Of a stretch of 64,000 bases of DNA, positions 11,750-22,972 are shown in pieces. A program made the position numbers and the translations under genes. The stretch is from Tetraselmis striata (taxonomy: Eukaryota > Chlorophyta > Chlorodendrophyceae > Chlorodendrales > Chlorodendraceae), in assembly GCA_006384855.1 (NCBI GenBank), contig VCJN01003570.1, positions 59,017 through 123,016 of the forward strand, given 5' to 3'. Positions within the stretch are counted from its first letter, which is position 1. Each line of letters begins with the position of its first letter. The notes below the pieces were generated by a model, which saw only the letters and a program-made list of their open reading frames with translations, ran no database searches and had not been told where the DNA came from.

Positions 11750-12770
11750 TGAAAGAAATCACTATGGTTTTTTTCTTAAAAATCCTCAGCAATGCTTCCA
11801 TATGATACCTTCAGAAACCATTAAACTCACTCTTGTGGCTTAAGCCAGTATACCGGGCTGAAATCGCTGCTTCGCCCCTTTGACAGGTCAGCCGACGCGC
11901 CCTGCCCATGTGAAGAGTGCCAGCGGGCGCCAGGCTGCTGTACCTCAAGCATAAAGTAAGTAATGTTGTATCCGTGCTGATTTCTTATCATGCTGATTTC
12001 TTCCTCTTCGTGGACTTACAATTATTGTCGCGTGAGACACCTTGGGATGTATAGTGTTCCCCGTATATATATATAGCTAGCCAGTGCAATACCGTTTAAA
12101 AGCTCAAAGGTCTCTGGCCACTTCGGGTCTACCTCGTTACCGACAGTGAGAAGGAGGAAAGGGCGACCAAAGTGTCTCTCCTCCTGCATGAAAGCAGGAA
12201 ATGGGAAGTCGACGGCTTCATCTATCTCCTCCAGCTTCCCTAAGACCACGAGCGGTGATGTGGTTCGCCTGAGCCTTATCCAGCCGGCAGCCCTAAACTG
12301 ATGTATTAGTCGATCTGGTGAAACCCTAAACCCCAACGGCATGGTACCAAGTCCTTGAAAGTCTGAGTTTGGGGATAGTTGCCGCCTTGGCTTTTTGTTG
12401 ACAACTAGGCTTCATCTGGGGAAAAGTCGCAATATCTAGTGAAATTGGTCCAAATACGTACGCTACTCGGAAAATACCCATTTAATGGGGGTCAAAACGG
12501 CGGCGCTAAAATGGTCGCAATACCGAGTGAAATTTCAACACAGTCGAAAAGTACAAGGCAGCCACTTTTGCGAATATCATCGCGATAATCGCGCCGCGGT
12601 CACAAACTATATTATGTACTTTTTCCGACGCCTCTCTCAACATCCCACCACAAACGGGTGGTGGCTAGAGGGCCACCCCGTTCCACGCCAGCGTAGATTG
12701 AGCCTCGTTTCTATAGACCCCTTCTTCTTACCTTCTCGCTCCTCCTAGTTGGCCGCCTGGCACGCTACCT
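11750..12770. other. No supportable gene
   Basis: Short unrelated frames only, including one of about 100 residues on the minus strand (12022-12342) with no recognisable motif. A short AT dinucleotide run lies near 12065. Confidence 0.45.
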
Positions 12771-12785
12771 TTGGCGTGCGGCGAC

Positions 12786-14262
12786 GGAAATATGGATGAG
12801 AACGAGGCATACTACCGCCGTGGCGGGGCCGGGGAATTGAAGGGCGTGCTCATGTTTTTGGACGATATTGGCCATCTCCTACCTCCAAGCGAGTTAGTTG
12901 AGTCGCTGAAGCAAAAAAAAAAGCCGTGCGAGACGCAGTGGCAGCAGTGGGTTCCGTGCATGTTCAGACAGTATCACTCAGCCTCGTCATGAGCAAAGTA
13001 CCGTGCTGCCTATGTGTAGTCAGGTAACTACGCTTCTGATCCGCGCACAATTTCCGCGAACCCAAGCGCGAGTATGGGTGGCACATGCTCCCGTGCCAAG
13101 CGCGTGTTGGAGTCCTTCTCAGACGACGAGGCAACCGGCCCTATAGTTGCCCCTTGTCGGCGGAGGCGTGTCCGGTATACGTGGACGCGGCTTGGCGAGG
13201 CCTACACGTTCCCCAAGCGGGAGGACAAAAAGGATGCCGTGAAGTGGCTACCCGATGTGTGGGCACTTCGTCATACTAGGGCCAAGAACTCAGTGGCACG
13301 ACCTCCCCATCGTGATAACACAGGTCAAGCATTAGCTCATAGGCCTTGCTAACCTAACTCTCAAGCAATTTGTCTATCGGTTGTGTACTGCACGTCCTCC
13401 GCCGGATGTGGTGCCTACCTCCGTGTGGCGCAGAGCAATGTCGCAAAGTTGTGACAAGTACAACGTGACGACTGCCGTAACGCGCCTCACGAGCATGCTG
13501 AGGTATATGACAGCCAAAGTGCCACAGAGCGTAAAGGCTGTCATGCGGCCCTTCATCATGTCGGACACGCCTGGCCGAGCAATTGCCAAGCTGCCTCGTG
13601 AGATGCGTGAGAAGATCCGGGACTACGACGGCTTTCAGACGGCCGTAATAGCTTGGAAAAAGTTCTTGTTGGGGCTACTTAAGGGTTGCACAACGATTGA
13701 TTTCGCGGACGTCTCCGAGTCGGCATTTGCGCCTATCCTTAGCGCGGATATGGCACCGGTAGGTGCTGGGGAGTCTGTGGGCGAGGTGCCACACAACAAT
13801 CTCGTCGTCTTTGACATCGAGCCTTCCGCCGTTGCAGTTTCTTTCAGTAGCGAAGGGTTTCTTCGCAATCTCCGTCGTGCGGAGCTATCCGACTTGTCAG
13901 TCTTCTTGGTCACAGACAGCACTCACAAGATTCACTACAAAACGTGGATGCTTCTCCCCGTGGGAACATACTCAATCGAGTATGACCCCGACAAGAAGAA
14001 CCTTGTCCACCGTTACCGGCATATCTTCTTTGCTTTTGCCGCAAGCGAGAGCGGGGCCTCCGTAAGCTTCCTTTTCACTCCCTTATTTGCAGCGCACCAC
14101 CAAATCCACGGCACTACTGTCCCCGTTGTGAAGTGCGTCGTCAGCGACAAAGGCACCGGCATCCATGCGGCTATTCGCTCCACGCTACCCGATGCTCAGG
14201 TGAGGGTGCATGCTGCCTTTCGTAGTTGTGACACCGAATTCCGCTATTTCTCGCGTGCCTAG
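12786..14262 (+). pseudogene. MULE-type transposase, N-terminal and first catalytic part
   Basis: MULE transposases cut and paste DNA with a DDE catalytic core. An N-terminal segment near 13.16-13.29 kb (YTWTRLGEAYTFPKREDKK, ALRHTRAKNS) is followed by the core at 13381-14262. The first aspartate is in FLVTDSTHKIHYKTW (codon ~13915) and the second in VVSDKGTGIHAAIRSTLPDA (~14146). GT at 14200 may be an intron donor. The frame then runs into poly(C) at 14263 and element A. The rest of the protein resumes at 18571. Several frame changes mean it is a relic. Confidence 0.72.
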
Positions 14263-14675
14263 CACCCCCCCCCCCCCCCCCCCCCCCCCGGAAAAAGGGC
14301 GATTATTGAGTCAAAATGGGCACATTTCTGGACTCAAAATTGCACCCCCCTTCACTCAATATTGTACCCCTTTTGGGGGGTGCAAATTTGAGTCCAGCCT
14401 AACACTGTACGAATGTACTGTGAAACTGGCCTTTGACACATTCCTTTTCTTGCCAACACTGTATGAGGTACTGTTCAGTGAAATGTGCCTGCACTATGTA
14501 CTACACGCCTGTCCACCGCCCTTTGACGAGATGCGTCGCTACCCTTCCACGCTAACCGTTTTCTTGTGGCCTCGAATGCTACGCCGCCACTGTGCTTCCC
14601 ACTCATCTACCCCTCGCAAGCTCCCTCGCGCTTGTATTCTTTGAGGCATCTGAACGCTTCTCGGTGCACATAAGC

Positions 14676-16210
14676 ATGGCAGACCGTCCTGGCAGAGCAA
14701 AACGCACATCTGCCCGCTTGCAGAGTCCTGTGGCGGGGGCATATGCGGCTGCAGTTGGCTTTGACCCAACGAGCAGGGCTCTCGACACACTGCTAGTGAC
14801 CCCCATGGCGCAAGATTCTCCGCAGATGCACTTGCGTTCCGGCAGGAGGGCGTCTCAGGCGCCAATACCCACGACCGAGAGCGGACCGCTATGGCCTGGG
14901 GCCGGAGATTCGCAGCCTTCGCCTCGCCGCGAGCCTCAGCCTGACCCCCAGCCTCAAGGTGTGCCACCTTTGGACCCTCTCCTTGGAGCGATTCCAACGG
15001 TACGCGGACTCGCATCTTCGCTCGCATCTCTCATCAGGGCGCCGTGGGCTGCGTTAAGCGCACCTCGCCGTCGCGCATCTCGACATGAGTGGTGACACCC
15101 GCCCCGTTTCCCACCCGTTTCGTGTTTTCGTCCTTGTCTGCCAACGACCTCTTAACACCTCATGCACGATCCGCAGTACCCGATGACCTCAGACTGCAAG
15201 GGAGGGGCAGGGACGAGAGCACGGTGAACATGCGGGGCCTTCTTGGCCTCTGAAGACCACCGGCTTGTGTACAACGAGTTGCGGGGGATTTGCAACGAGT
15301 ATGTCCAAGAAGCTCACCGGCAGATGCAAATCTCGTCCCCTGGTAAAATGGCCCGGCAAAAGCCCTCGTCATGGCAGACCCGGAATGCGGCTCGGGTCCT
15401 GCCCATGTCGACGGCGTGGCAAAAGGGGGGGGGGGGGGGGGGGGCTGCTCCTTATCATCTTTCTCAAGTGCTGCGCGCCACTCACTGCCGTCATGAGGGG
15501 GCGAGATGTGACAATTGTTGACGCCTTGAAGTTGGTCGTCGGACGAGATTCGGCGAGTGTAAGGGCGCATCTCTCGGAGCACCTCGGCAAGCAACGTGGG
15601 TTCGTGTATGCGAGACAGCGAGAACCATGGCGGCGGCGAGAGATGCGGCAGTGGAACCCGGAGGCCCACATTGGAGACGACGGGTACGTCCTCCCGGACA
15701 TCAAAGCAGCGGTGGCTGAGGCCACCGCTGGCACGACTGACGAGCAAGAGATGCGGAGGGTGGAGAGACTTTAAAGGTAGAGGGTGGGATTACCCGCATC
15801 TCCGCAGTGGGCGGGGCAGGTGAACGCTCGCATCTCTCGCGTACAAACCCGTGTAATGTCGCTCCTAGCTCTTGTAACGCTGCCCTAGGCAAGGAGCCCT
15901 TTGTCGTTGTCATGTCGCCTTGGTTCACTCACCTGACTTTGCTCCTATAGCTGCTGGCGGCCTCCAAGGCGGAAATCTGTCGCGTGCAGATTCCGAGCAC
16001 CTACTTGACGCAAGGGCCCCTCCCGCAAATGGACTACCTCGACAGCCTGTTGACAACGGGTCGTGTACTTTTCATCGCGTCAAAGCACCCAAGAAACCCC
16101 GACACCAACGGACGCGCCTTGTGGTTGGTCGTCGGAAGAGATTCGGCGACTTAAAGGACGCATCTCTCGGAGCACCTCGGCAAGCAACGTGGGTTCGTGT
16201 CTGGTCGTGT
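14676..16210 (+). pseudogene. Element A gene: N-terminal MADRP segment to SPWF/LWLVVGRD domain
   Basis: The start ATG at 14676 opens MADRPGRAKRTSARLQSP, with SPQMHLRSGRRASQAPIP downstream; this stretch is nearly the same in element C. Further exon-like blocks carry HRLVYNELRG (~15.26 kb), LRAHLSEHLGKQRGFVYARQ (~15.6 kb), then FVVVMSPWFTHL (~15.9 kb), VQIPSTYLTQGP, GRVLFIASKHPRNPDTNG and ALWLVVGRD (~16.1 kb). The poly(G) run at 15427-15444 is probably intronic or decay. The function is unknown. SPWF sits where amino-methyltransferases have a (D/N/S)PP(Y/W/F) motif, which is only suggestive. Frameshifts suggest a broken copy. Confidence 0.55.
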
Positions 16211-16268
16211 CTGGATTCATGCAGCTTGAAATTCGCTGCCATAGCTCCCTGGACAATACCTCATGAAT

Positions 16269-16370
16269 CATAATCAACGATCATAACATATCATTCTCAA
16301 CCGCAGATTAGAGTTGAATCGACTCCAATTCGTCGATTTCACAAACCGCACTTCCTTTGCTAGCCGGCCG
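16269..16370 (+). repeat. Junction module next to the GC array
   Basis: A ~100-bp block containing TCTCAACCGCAGATTAGAG and GATTTCACAAACCGCACTTC, ending CTTTGCTAGC, leads directly into the GC-rich units. Copies occur at 34150-34260 and 55965-56090 (reverse), 38195-38275 and, diverged, 19640-19735. It is the reproducible edge of the satellite block. Confidence 0.75.
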
Positions 16371-16590
16371 GCGCAGCGCGGCGCCAACGCGCCGCGGCCG
16401 GGGCAGCGGGGCGCCAACGCGCCGCGGCCGGGGCAGCGGGGCGCCAACGCGCCGCGGCCGGGGCAGCGGGGCACCAACGCGCCGAGGCCGGGGCAGCGGG
16501 GCGCCAACGCGCCGAGGCCGGCGCAGCGCCGGCGCCAACGCGCGGCGGCCGGCGCAGCGCGGCGCCAACGCGCGGCGGCCGGCGCATGTT
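16371..16590. repeat. 30-bp GC-rich tandem array (~7 units)
   Basis: The consensus unit is roughly GCGCCAACGCGCCGCGGCCG plus GGGCAGCGGG. The same array is at 55535-55965 (about 14 units) and in short form at 34100-34155, 38280-38390, 19740-19815 and 50540-50625. It is open in several frames simply because the unit is a multiple of three. Confidence 0.9.
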
Positions 16591-17335
16591 GGTGATTCAT
16601 GCAGCCCCGCATACTAAATGGTTTGCAGCCATCCAGGCAATCAAACCATGCTTGAAAGCAGCCTCTGCGGTGCAGCGCTGCAGCAATCTGCGGGGTGCCG
16701 CCAGCAAATATCAGGTACTAGCCGTACTGCCTTGCAATCTGCATAGTATCGTCAAGCCGGTGCGTGTTCATATCCCTTTCATGCCATGCAACCCCGCATA
16801 CGAATTGGTTTGCAGCCATCTAGGCAGTTAAAGCATGCCTAAAGGCAGCATCTGCGGTGCAGCGATGCAGCAATCTGCGGCGCGCCGCCAACAAATATCA
16901 ATTATCAGCCCTACTGCCTTGCAGTCCGTATAGTATCGTCAAGGCGGTGCGTGTTCATATCCCTTCTATGCCATGCAGCCCCGCATACGAATTGGTTTGC
17001 AGCCATCTAGGCAATTAAAGCATGCCTTAAGGCAGCATCTGCGGTGCAGCGATGCAGCAATCTGCGGCTGCCGCCAGCAAATATCAAGTATTCGCCCTAC
17101 TGCCTTGCAGTCCGTATAGTATCGTCAAGGCGGTGCGTGTCCACATCCCTTCTATGCCATGCAGCCCCGCATACTAAATGGTTTGCAGCCATCTAGATAA
17201 TTAAAGCATGCTTAAAGGCAGCATCTGCGGTGCAGCGCTGCAGCAATTTGCGGCGTGCCGCCAGCAAATATCAGGCATTAGTGGTACCGCCTTGCAATTA
17301 TCTGTATAGTATTGTAAAGCACATGGGCAATTAAA
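16590..17335 (-). repeat. ~187-bp satellite, 4 units (element A)
   Basis: The anchor GTTTGCAGCCATCTAGGCAA recurs near 16621, 16808, 16995 and 17180. Each unit also has CAGCGCTGCAGCAATCTGCG-like and CCATGCAGCCCCGCATAC segments. The family recurs inside B and C. The orientation given is relative to the copies in B. Confidence 0.88.
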
Positions 17336-17399
17336 TCCGCTTTTTGTCATGAAAATCCTCATACTGGAAGGTTGCCGAGCCAACTCTTTACCCCCCACC

Positions 17400-18250
17400 G
17401 TCTTGGTCGACGACCGCTACTACCAGGTCGTAGCGGCGCCGCGTCAGGCTGGCGGGTCCTCTAAGCCCGCATCTCAACCACCGCCACCGGGGTCCGGCGG
17501 AGATGGCTCCCAAAACGGCGCTGCAGCAGGTCTCTTGATAGAGCTTCGAGCAGCTCCGCCCCTCCCCCGAGCAGGCTTGGTCCCTCGGAGACTGCCAAGC
17601 CGCCGAGTGAGCCTCATCCTTCGAGTGCGACGAAGCGCCCGCACGGTGCGTTGAGCACGGGAGGCAAGAGCAGCTTGTCGCCCATTAAGCTGCGCAAGAA
17701 GCATTCCAAGAAGAGCGGGCCGAGTCCTCCTTCAAGATGGCGATAAAGTTGGAGGACGACGACCCTTCCAGGCGCCTAAGCCGAAACGCGAAGCCACGTC
17801 AAGCCGTCAGGCGCCTTCGGGTGCCGCTGGTGGGAGTCGTAGGGCCACATCTCCCCGTGGCGGTGCCGCATCTCCGCCTCCCCGACCCTCATCTCCGCCT
17901 ATGGAGGCAAGAGCAGCAGCTTGTAGCCCATTAAGATGCGCAAGAAGCATTCCAAGAAGCGTGGGCCGACTCCTCCTTTAAGATGGCGAAAGAGTTGGAG
18001 GACGACGACCCCTTCCATGCGCCTAAGCCGAAACGCGAAGCCACATCAAGCCTTCGGGTGCCGTTGGTGGGAGTCGCAGGGCCACATCTTCACGTGGCGG
18101 TGCCGCATCTCCGCCTCCCCGACCCGCATCTCCGCCTAAGGAGCCCTCATCTCGGGACGCGAAGCCCGCACCGCCGCTTGCGCCGACATCTCCTCCCAAC
18201 GCCGCGTCGCTGTCAGCAGGGTTCAGAGGTAGCATCTCGTTGCGACGAAC
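17400..18250 (+). pseudogene. Linker-coding segment of element A (RYYQVV and S/P/K-rich basic repeats)
   Basis: It starts VLVDDRYYQVVAAPRQAGGS at about 17400, a block shared with B (near 31130, minus) and C (near 54050 and 57060, minus). Two tandem versions of a basic disordered segment follow, with KMAKELEDDDPF and KPKREATSS-like text. In C the equivalent text lies between a possible helix-turn-helix segment and SPWF, so this looks like part of the element protein. Reading frames are broken. Confidence 0.5.
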
Positions 18251-18415
18251 ACAATCTCTGAGGTCGGCGATAGACTCGTAGGCCCGGAGCGTCTTCTTTG
18301 CGCGAATGAGGCTCGATTTCCAGGCTTGAAACGCCAGTCGCCACGCCCTCGCGTCCGCAATCTTCCGAGGTGAGGCGGATAGTACTTTACGCGAATGAGG
18401 GCGCGAAGAGGACAC
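18026..18415 (-). CDS. Terminal open frame of element A, unknown protein
   Basis: About 130 residues read inward from the element end: MSSSRPHSRKVLSASPRKIA, AWRLAFQAWKSSLIRAKKT and YESIADLRDCVRRNEMLPLN. An almost identical frame occupies the matching end of B (30112-30513). Conservation of the first ~80 residues over two copies, with a few substitutions, argues that it may be translated. It overlaps, antisense, the linker-coding segment. I do not recognise the family. Confidence 0.45.
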
Positions 18416-18570
18416 GCCGATGTGCCATTTTTAGCACTCTCGCATAGTATTGAATTGCACCTGAAATGTGACCGAAAATGGGTACATATCCCAGCCTAAG
18501 CGATGACGTGGGGGGCACATTTTTGAGTCCATGAATTGGACCGTTTTGACTCAAAAATGTGCCCTGTACC

Positions 18571-19395
18571 CCAACCCCCCCCCACGCCTCCCTCCACAAG
18601 ATGGCGTCTTGCCAGGTCCATGTATACCTTAAGTTCAGGTGGAAGAAGGGACGAGTGAGGGACAATGGCCGAGATGTTGCCGTTGTTGTCGACACCAAGA
18701 ATTGGTGTTTAAGACCCTTAAATACGTGTGCGGTTGGTGTGGAGTTCATTCACGAAAGCCGTACGGTCGAGCAAGCCCGGGCTTTGGCCGACATCGGCAT
18801 ATGTATGTGGAAAAATGGGTGAGAATCGCGCCGCCCGTTAGTTCCACGAGAACTACCTTGGCGACAATCTGGATTGGACAGTCACTGCTAGTGGTGGCGT
18901 CGGGGTCCCGGCACGTATCAATCCCCATGAATTTTGGCACAAGGTTGCGAATGCTGAGCTCCTTAGTCTTCGTCAACCCACTCACACTATGGTGACCGTG
19001 CATCTGCCGGACTTCATCGTGACGCAGATCATCGGGCATGGGGGAAAAGCACTCTCCCTTGACTTCGGCAAGGAGCTTGCCCAGCACGAGCACGAGGCTA
19101 TGGACTACATAAGCGAGCCGCGGTCGTAACGCGAGTGGGAGGGCGCTATGTACCTTAATGCCGACTTGTACAGCGGCTACCGCTCAGAATTTCGGAGTGT
19201 GACACCGACGACGCCCGCCAGAATTTACCACCGAAGCTTGGCGGAGGACTTCAACCCTGGCACCATCTGTCTTCGCGGGCCCTTCGGAGGGGGTACCACT
19301 CCCCTCACCGTATCGCGTTCAATAACGGGGTGCCAATCTACGACTGCAAGGGGTTTTGGAGCAACGGTATCTGCGGACACTCTCTCCTTTGAACC
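18571..19395 (+). pseudogene. MULE-type transposase, C-terminal part with SWIM-like finger
   Basis: This is the other half of the relic interrupted by element A. It reads RTVEQARALADIGICMWKNG, then after a frame change FHENYLGDNLDWTVTASGG and NPHEFWHKVANAELL, whose glutamate (codon ~18929) suits the third DDE residue. Further on YDCKGFWSNGICGHSLL (~19342-19392) resembles the SWIM zinc finger of MULE transposases. At least two frame changes and a stop are present. Confidence 0.7.
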
Positions 19396-19591
19396 GCGTT
19401 GCGGTCCACCACCGAGATGGCGAGATTGCGAAAGCTTGTCGAAGCTCTGGGCGACCGGAGAGTACCGGGGCACCGACTCCGCCACGCCACTCCTGGCCAT
19501 TAGCATCAACCCCGAGATGGTGTCCCCGCTCCCTGACGATAAGGTGTGGGCGAGGCCGCGGCAACGGTCGTTGTGGACGCGGCAGTGCCTA

Positions 19592-19835
19592 CCCCCCCCC
19601 CCCCCCCCTCCCCAAAACTCTAGATGCAGATAATAATAGTGACAATTCTGTTTTCGGCCGTACATTAGAAAGTTGTGGAATCATGGCCGCAGTTGGTTTC
19701 ACAAATTAAATGCATTATCTTTGCTAATGCGGGCGGGCAGCTGGTCGCCAACGCTCCGTGGCCGGGGCAACGGGCCGCCGACGCGCCGCTGCCGGGGCAG
19801 CGAGCAGCCGCCAACGATGCACGGATGGTTTGCTT
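19592..19835 (+). repeat. Poly(C) run plus diverged junction module and short GC units
   Basis: C run at ~19592-19608, then GTTGGTTTCACAAATTAAAT and three degenerate GC-rich units (19740-19815). It is a stand-alone, more diverged version of the A/B/C satellite edge. Confidence 0.55.
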
Positions 19836-19849
19836 GCACACCTGGATCC

Positions 19850-20008
19850 ACAACACGATAGTCTTGCATGCAACCTAGGACATGCCGAGGCCCGGTGAGG
19901 GGGGGCAGGCTCGCCACGCCATGCAAGGACGCAATGATGTACTCCGGGAGTAGCACATGCACAACGGTCCTCAGTGTAGTCGTGGTTTGGAAGCACAAGG
20001 TGATGACT
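19850..20008 (-). pseudogene. Downstream part of an ORF interrupted by the LTR retrotransposon
   Basis: Minus-strand reading FQTTTTLRTVVHVLLPEYII then ASLHGVASLPPLTG. If the LTR element and one target copy are removed, it joins in frame to VKSAYRIVYTPGTQ on the far side (25717-25913). Product unknown. Confidence 0.5.
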
Positions 20009-20431
20009 TGTTAGGACTACACCTAACCCTGCACTATACCCACATAACCACTTAGCTCATATTATTGTCATTTCCTTTATCATATCACTACCTGCCGTAC
20101 TTCTATAACTTGTACTGTAACATGTACGCATACCATTTATCATTATAAATCCCAATCACCGATGCTACTACTAACAGTCCCCAATGCTGATACTGACATT
20201 CCGCGATACTGTTACTAACATTCCCCGATGCTGCTACTGACATTCCCCGATGCTATATTTCCTCTATGCCCAAGACTGACCGCTGAACTGCTCTGCCGCT
20301 GCTCTGCCTATGTGCTGCTGACTGCCGATAAATAGCTGAACCAGCTGATGATCCTGTAACATTCGATACTGTTTCCTCACAACCTTTGCCTTCTTGCCTC
20401 TAATTGCATTAGGGCATTACTGTACCTCACA
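20009..20431 (+). repeat. 5' LTR
   Basis: It begins TGTTAGGACTACACC and ends TGTACCTCACA. It contains four short ACATTCCCCGATGCT-like repeats (20170-20260) that may be regulatory or slippage products. Confidence 0.95.
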
Positions 20432-20569
20432 TTGGTTTCGTTCGAGCTCTGGTTGAAGATCCCCGCCGCGCTTCCACCGCGTATGATCCCCCCCCCCCCC
20501 CCCCCCTCCGCCGCCATCGTGAACGACCAGCCTGTCACTGCCGCCGCCGCTGCCGCTAACCATCGAAGT

Positions 20570-21120
20570 ACAGATTGATACCGCCCGGTGGCCCGTGTAA
20601 TCCGGGCCTAGCTGGCCAAACCAACAACCCGCGCCCTAGCCACGGACATCATCCACGCATCGCCAATGGACGTAACTTCGCCCCCCCCCCCCCCCCCCCC
20701 CCCGCCGCGCCCGCACTCTTCCCCTGCCAACGACATCCCTACCGATCGACGCCGTCCGAGCCTTCCAGCGGCTACCCTGGACACTCTTCGTTGCCACCTT
20801 GAAACTGTCGACGCTGAATTCGCCGCTATGGCTTGGCCGGATATTGCCGTTATGCTGAAACGTGCTCTGGCTATAGTTAAGTAAGCCATTCTGTTGTAGT
20901 CTGCCCTGAGACTAACCTCGCTCACAAAAGCTTGGCAAGCTAAAGTGGCTGCCACCGAAACCTCTAAGGGTCTTGAGGCCATGAACCTGAATGACCAATG
21001 ACGGGTTGGGGCGGAGTATGCTGTCAGCATTCAAATTATAATTCAATCGAATTTGTCCCAGCTCCGCCGTGTTATCCCCCGACCTCTGAGGTCCGATCTC
21101 CAATGGCACTGAATCCGGAC
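20570..21120 (+). pseudogene. Possible gag region of the LTR element
   Basis: It follows the 5' LTR and two poly(C) runs. The clearest reading, from 20666, is Pro-rich then TLDTLRCHLETVDAEFAAMA and a stop at 20882. No CCHC knuckle is visible. Assignment rests only on position. Confidence 0.35.
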
Positions 21121-21690
21121 GAGAATAGCCCAGCTACCGCCGCCCTAGTGGCTGATGCGCACGCTGCGGCCTCCTCGGTATTGCCCACCGAGTCGTACGA
21201 ACCAGAGTCGCTCACCAGCGAGCAGGTTCGTAGGTCCACGTCTGCCTCTGACTTTGCCATCCCTGCGGATAATCCAACCGAGGGCCTGTCTCGTACTGAG
21301 AAACGTTCTGCTATTCGACATTTCCGCCAACGCCAGTACGCTAAACAACGGCGGGCTAAAAAGAATATCAACCGACCACCTGCCTGCCCACCTGACTCTA
21401 TTCGTTTTGATAAAACTGAAATGTCTCGACTAAATTCTGAATATGGTCCCATAACTCTGGACGCTTGTGCCTCTGCGTTTGACGCTGTTTGCCTTGAGTA
21501 ATGCTCTAAAGATAAACCCTTTACCTCCGCTTGAGCTATTTGTCATACTGTACTAATAAATCCACCATACGACGAATCAATATTGCCAATTCTCGAACAT
21601 TTTGAGCCTCAACGCGGGGAATCACCTTATGACACCCGTGCTATAATCGTTTTGCCCCGCGGGTCTTCTGACTTAGGGAAATCTTGGACC
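21120..21690 (+). pseudogene. Dam-like (phage-type) DNA N6-adenine methyltransferase domain in the LTR element
   Basis: In one frame: SRLNSEYGPITLDACASAFD (from ~21424), a TAA at 21499, a TGA at 21532, then HTVLINPPYDESILPILEHF with NPPYD at 21559-21573, and YDTRAIIVLPRGSSDLGKSW. The TLDACAS then NPPY spacing and the following LP-R strand match the phage-type Dam family, in which NPPY is the catalytic motif. A basic Arg/Lys-rich stretch precedes it (21288-21380). It lies between the gag position and the protease. The stops make this copy inactive. The domain call is by motif only. Confidence 0.6.
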
Positions 21691-22047
21691 CCTATACTGA
21701 AAAGTATTCCTACCCCGCGGGTACCTGTTCTACATTGCCACATCTGCCACTGAGGAATTGCCAATGCCACCCACACAGTGGATAGTTGACGTACACCTCG
21801 CAGATAGCACCATCGAAGAACGTGAGGCTGCTGCCATAAATTATGTCATGGCCACTGAGGACTACAAAGCCCCCAGCTACGAATCTCAAGGTAGGACATA
21901 CATCCCGCGTGCCCGGGTCAAGTCGCACCAACCCCGCTTTAAAACAGAAAGTCCTTTATAACGTCTATGAACGACAACAATCTGCTATTACGCAACCGAC
22001 CCTAACTGAACATCCTGCTTTACCGCCCGCTACTATGATACTCGTTA

Positions 22048-22323
22048 AGCGGCGCTACCCTTAGCTTTATTGATATTGATAGTTATGTCCGCCTAAACAA
22101 ATTACCCACTCAACCTCTAAATAATAAAATACGGGTCGTCATGGCTGATGATCGCCTGTCTCTCACGGCTAAATCATGCACCCTCAAGTTGAATATAAAC
22201 GGTTATACGGCTACAATTGAATTTATCATTACTACATTACATAACTCGATCAACTGTGTACTGGGCATGTCCTTCCTAAAAACGCACAACCCCGATATAT
22301 TGATCAGCCAACCGGTACATTAA
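22048..22323 (+). pseudogene. Retropepsin-like aspartic protease
   Basis: SGATLSFIDIDSYVRLNKLP begins at 22048 and NCVLGMSFLKTHNP lies near 22250-22295, the usual start and LGM...HNP end of Ty3/gypsy proteases. The expected aspartate before SGAT reads as another residue, so the active site appears lost. Confidence 0.75.
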
Positions 22324-22479
22324 CTTTCCCGATGGCAGTGAATAATCTGCCCTACTCAGTCCCGCGAATCTTACGTCGACATCGTTCACACTAATGCTAT
22401 GGCTCGTGCGATAAAACGAAGAGATCCGAATACTGTATTTTTTTCTGCGCAATTATAAAAGAATATGACGCTACTAGTA

Positions 22480-22770
22480 ATGCCCTTTGGCCTCACAAAC
22501 GCCCCTCTGCCTTCCAACGCTGGATGAACCATGTTCTACAGCCTTACAAAAACACCTTGATCCTCGTTTACCTTGACAACGTTTTAATTTTCAGCAACTC
22601 CCTCGACGCACCTCAACCATCTTCACATCACACTCGGCTTACTGGCGCAGAATGATATACGACTACGGTTACCTAAAATGCTTTTTCGGTAAAACACGAG
22701 CTCGAATACTTAGGGCACATGGTCAGCAAAGTTGGCCTACGTCTCTCTACATATAAAGTCTCCGCCGTTA
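22480..22770 (+). pseudogene. Partial reverse transcriptase (palm only)
   Basis: PFGLTNAP is followed, with frame changes, by VYLDNVLIFSNS (~22566-22600) and EYLGHMVS. The catalytic YxDD has become YLDN. The fingers region between the protease and PFGLTNAP is largely absent, indicating an internal deletion. Confidence 0.8.
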
Positions 22771-22972
22771 AAAAGTAATCCCCGTCAGCAGGTCCAGCAG
22801 TTCCTTGCTTGGCTCTTGCAATTTGTACCACCGGTACATACACAAATACTCTCACTTAGCTACACATCTTTACGACATTACTCGCAAAAAGAAAATTTCG
22901 AGTGGGGCGTACGTCAACACACTGCGTTTAATGCAGTGAAACACGCGCTTTGCTCTGCCCCTGTACTAATGA

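Larger units (their letters stand above)
14290..18570 (+). mobile_element. TIR element A (4.3 kb) of the A/B/C family
   Basis: The left end starts GGAAAAAGGGCGATTATTGA. The right end, reverse-complemented, starts GGTACAGGGCACATTTTTGA. Both continue into GAGTCAAAA and a GGACTC inner repeat, giving an imperfect ~60-bp TIR. Order inside: SPWF gene (14.68-16.21), junction module (16.27-16.37), 30-bp GC array, ~187-bp satellite (16.6-17.34), linker-coding segment (17.4-18.2), terminal frame. It interrupts the MULE transposase relic. Flanks are poly(C), so no target duplication can be defined. Confidence 0.8.

Noticed and set aside
16371-16590. Regular 30-bp repeats as a CRISPR array
   Set aside because: Units are contiguous with no unique spacers, extremely GC-rich, and lie in a eukaryotic transposon.
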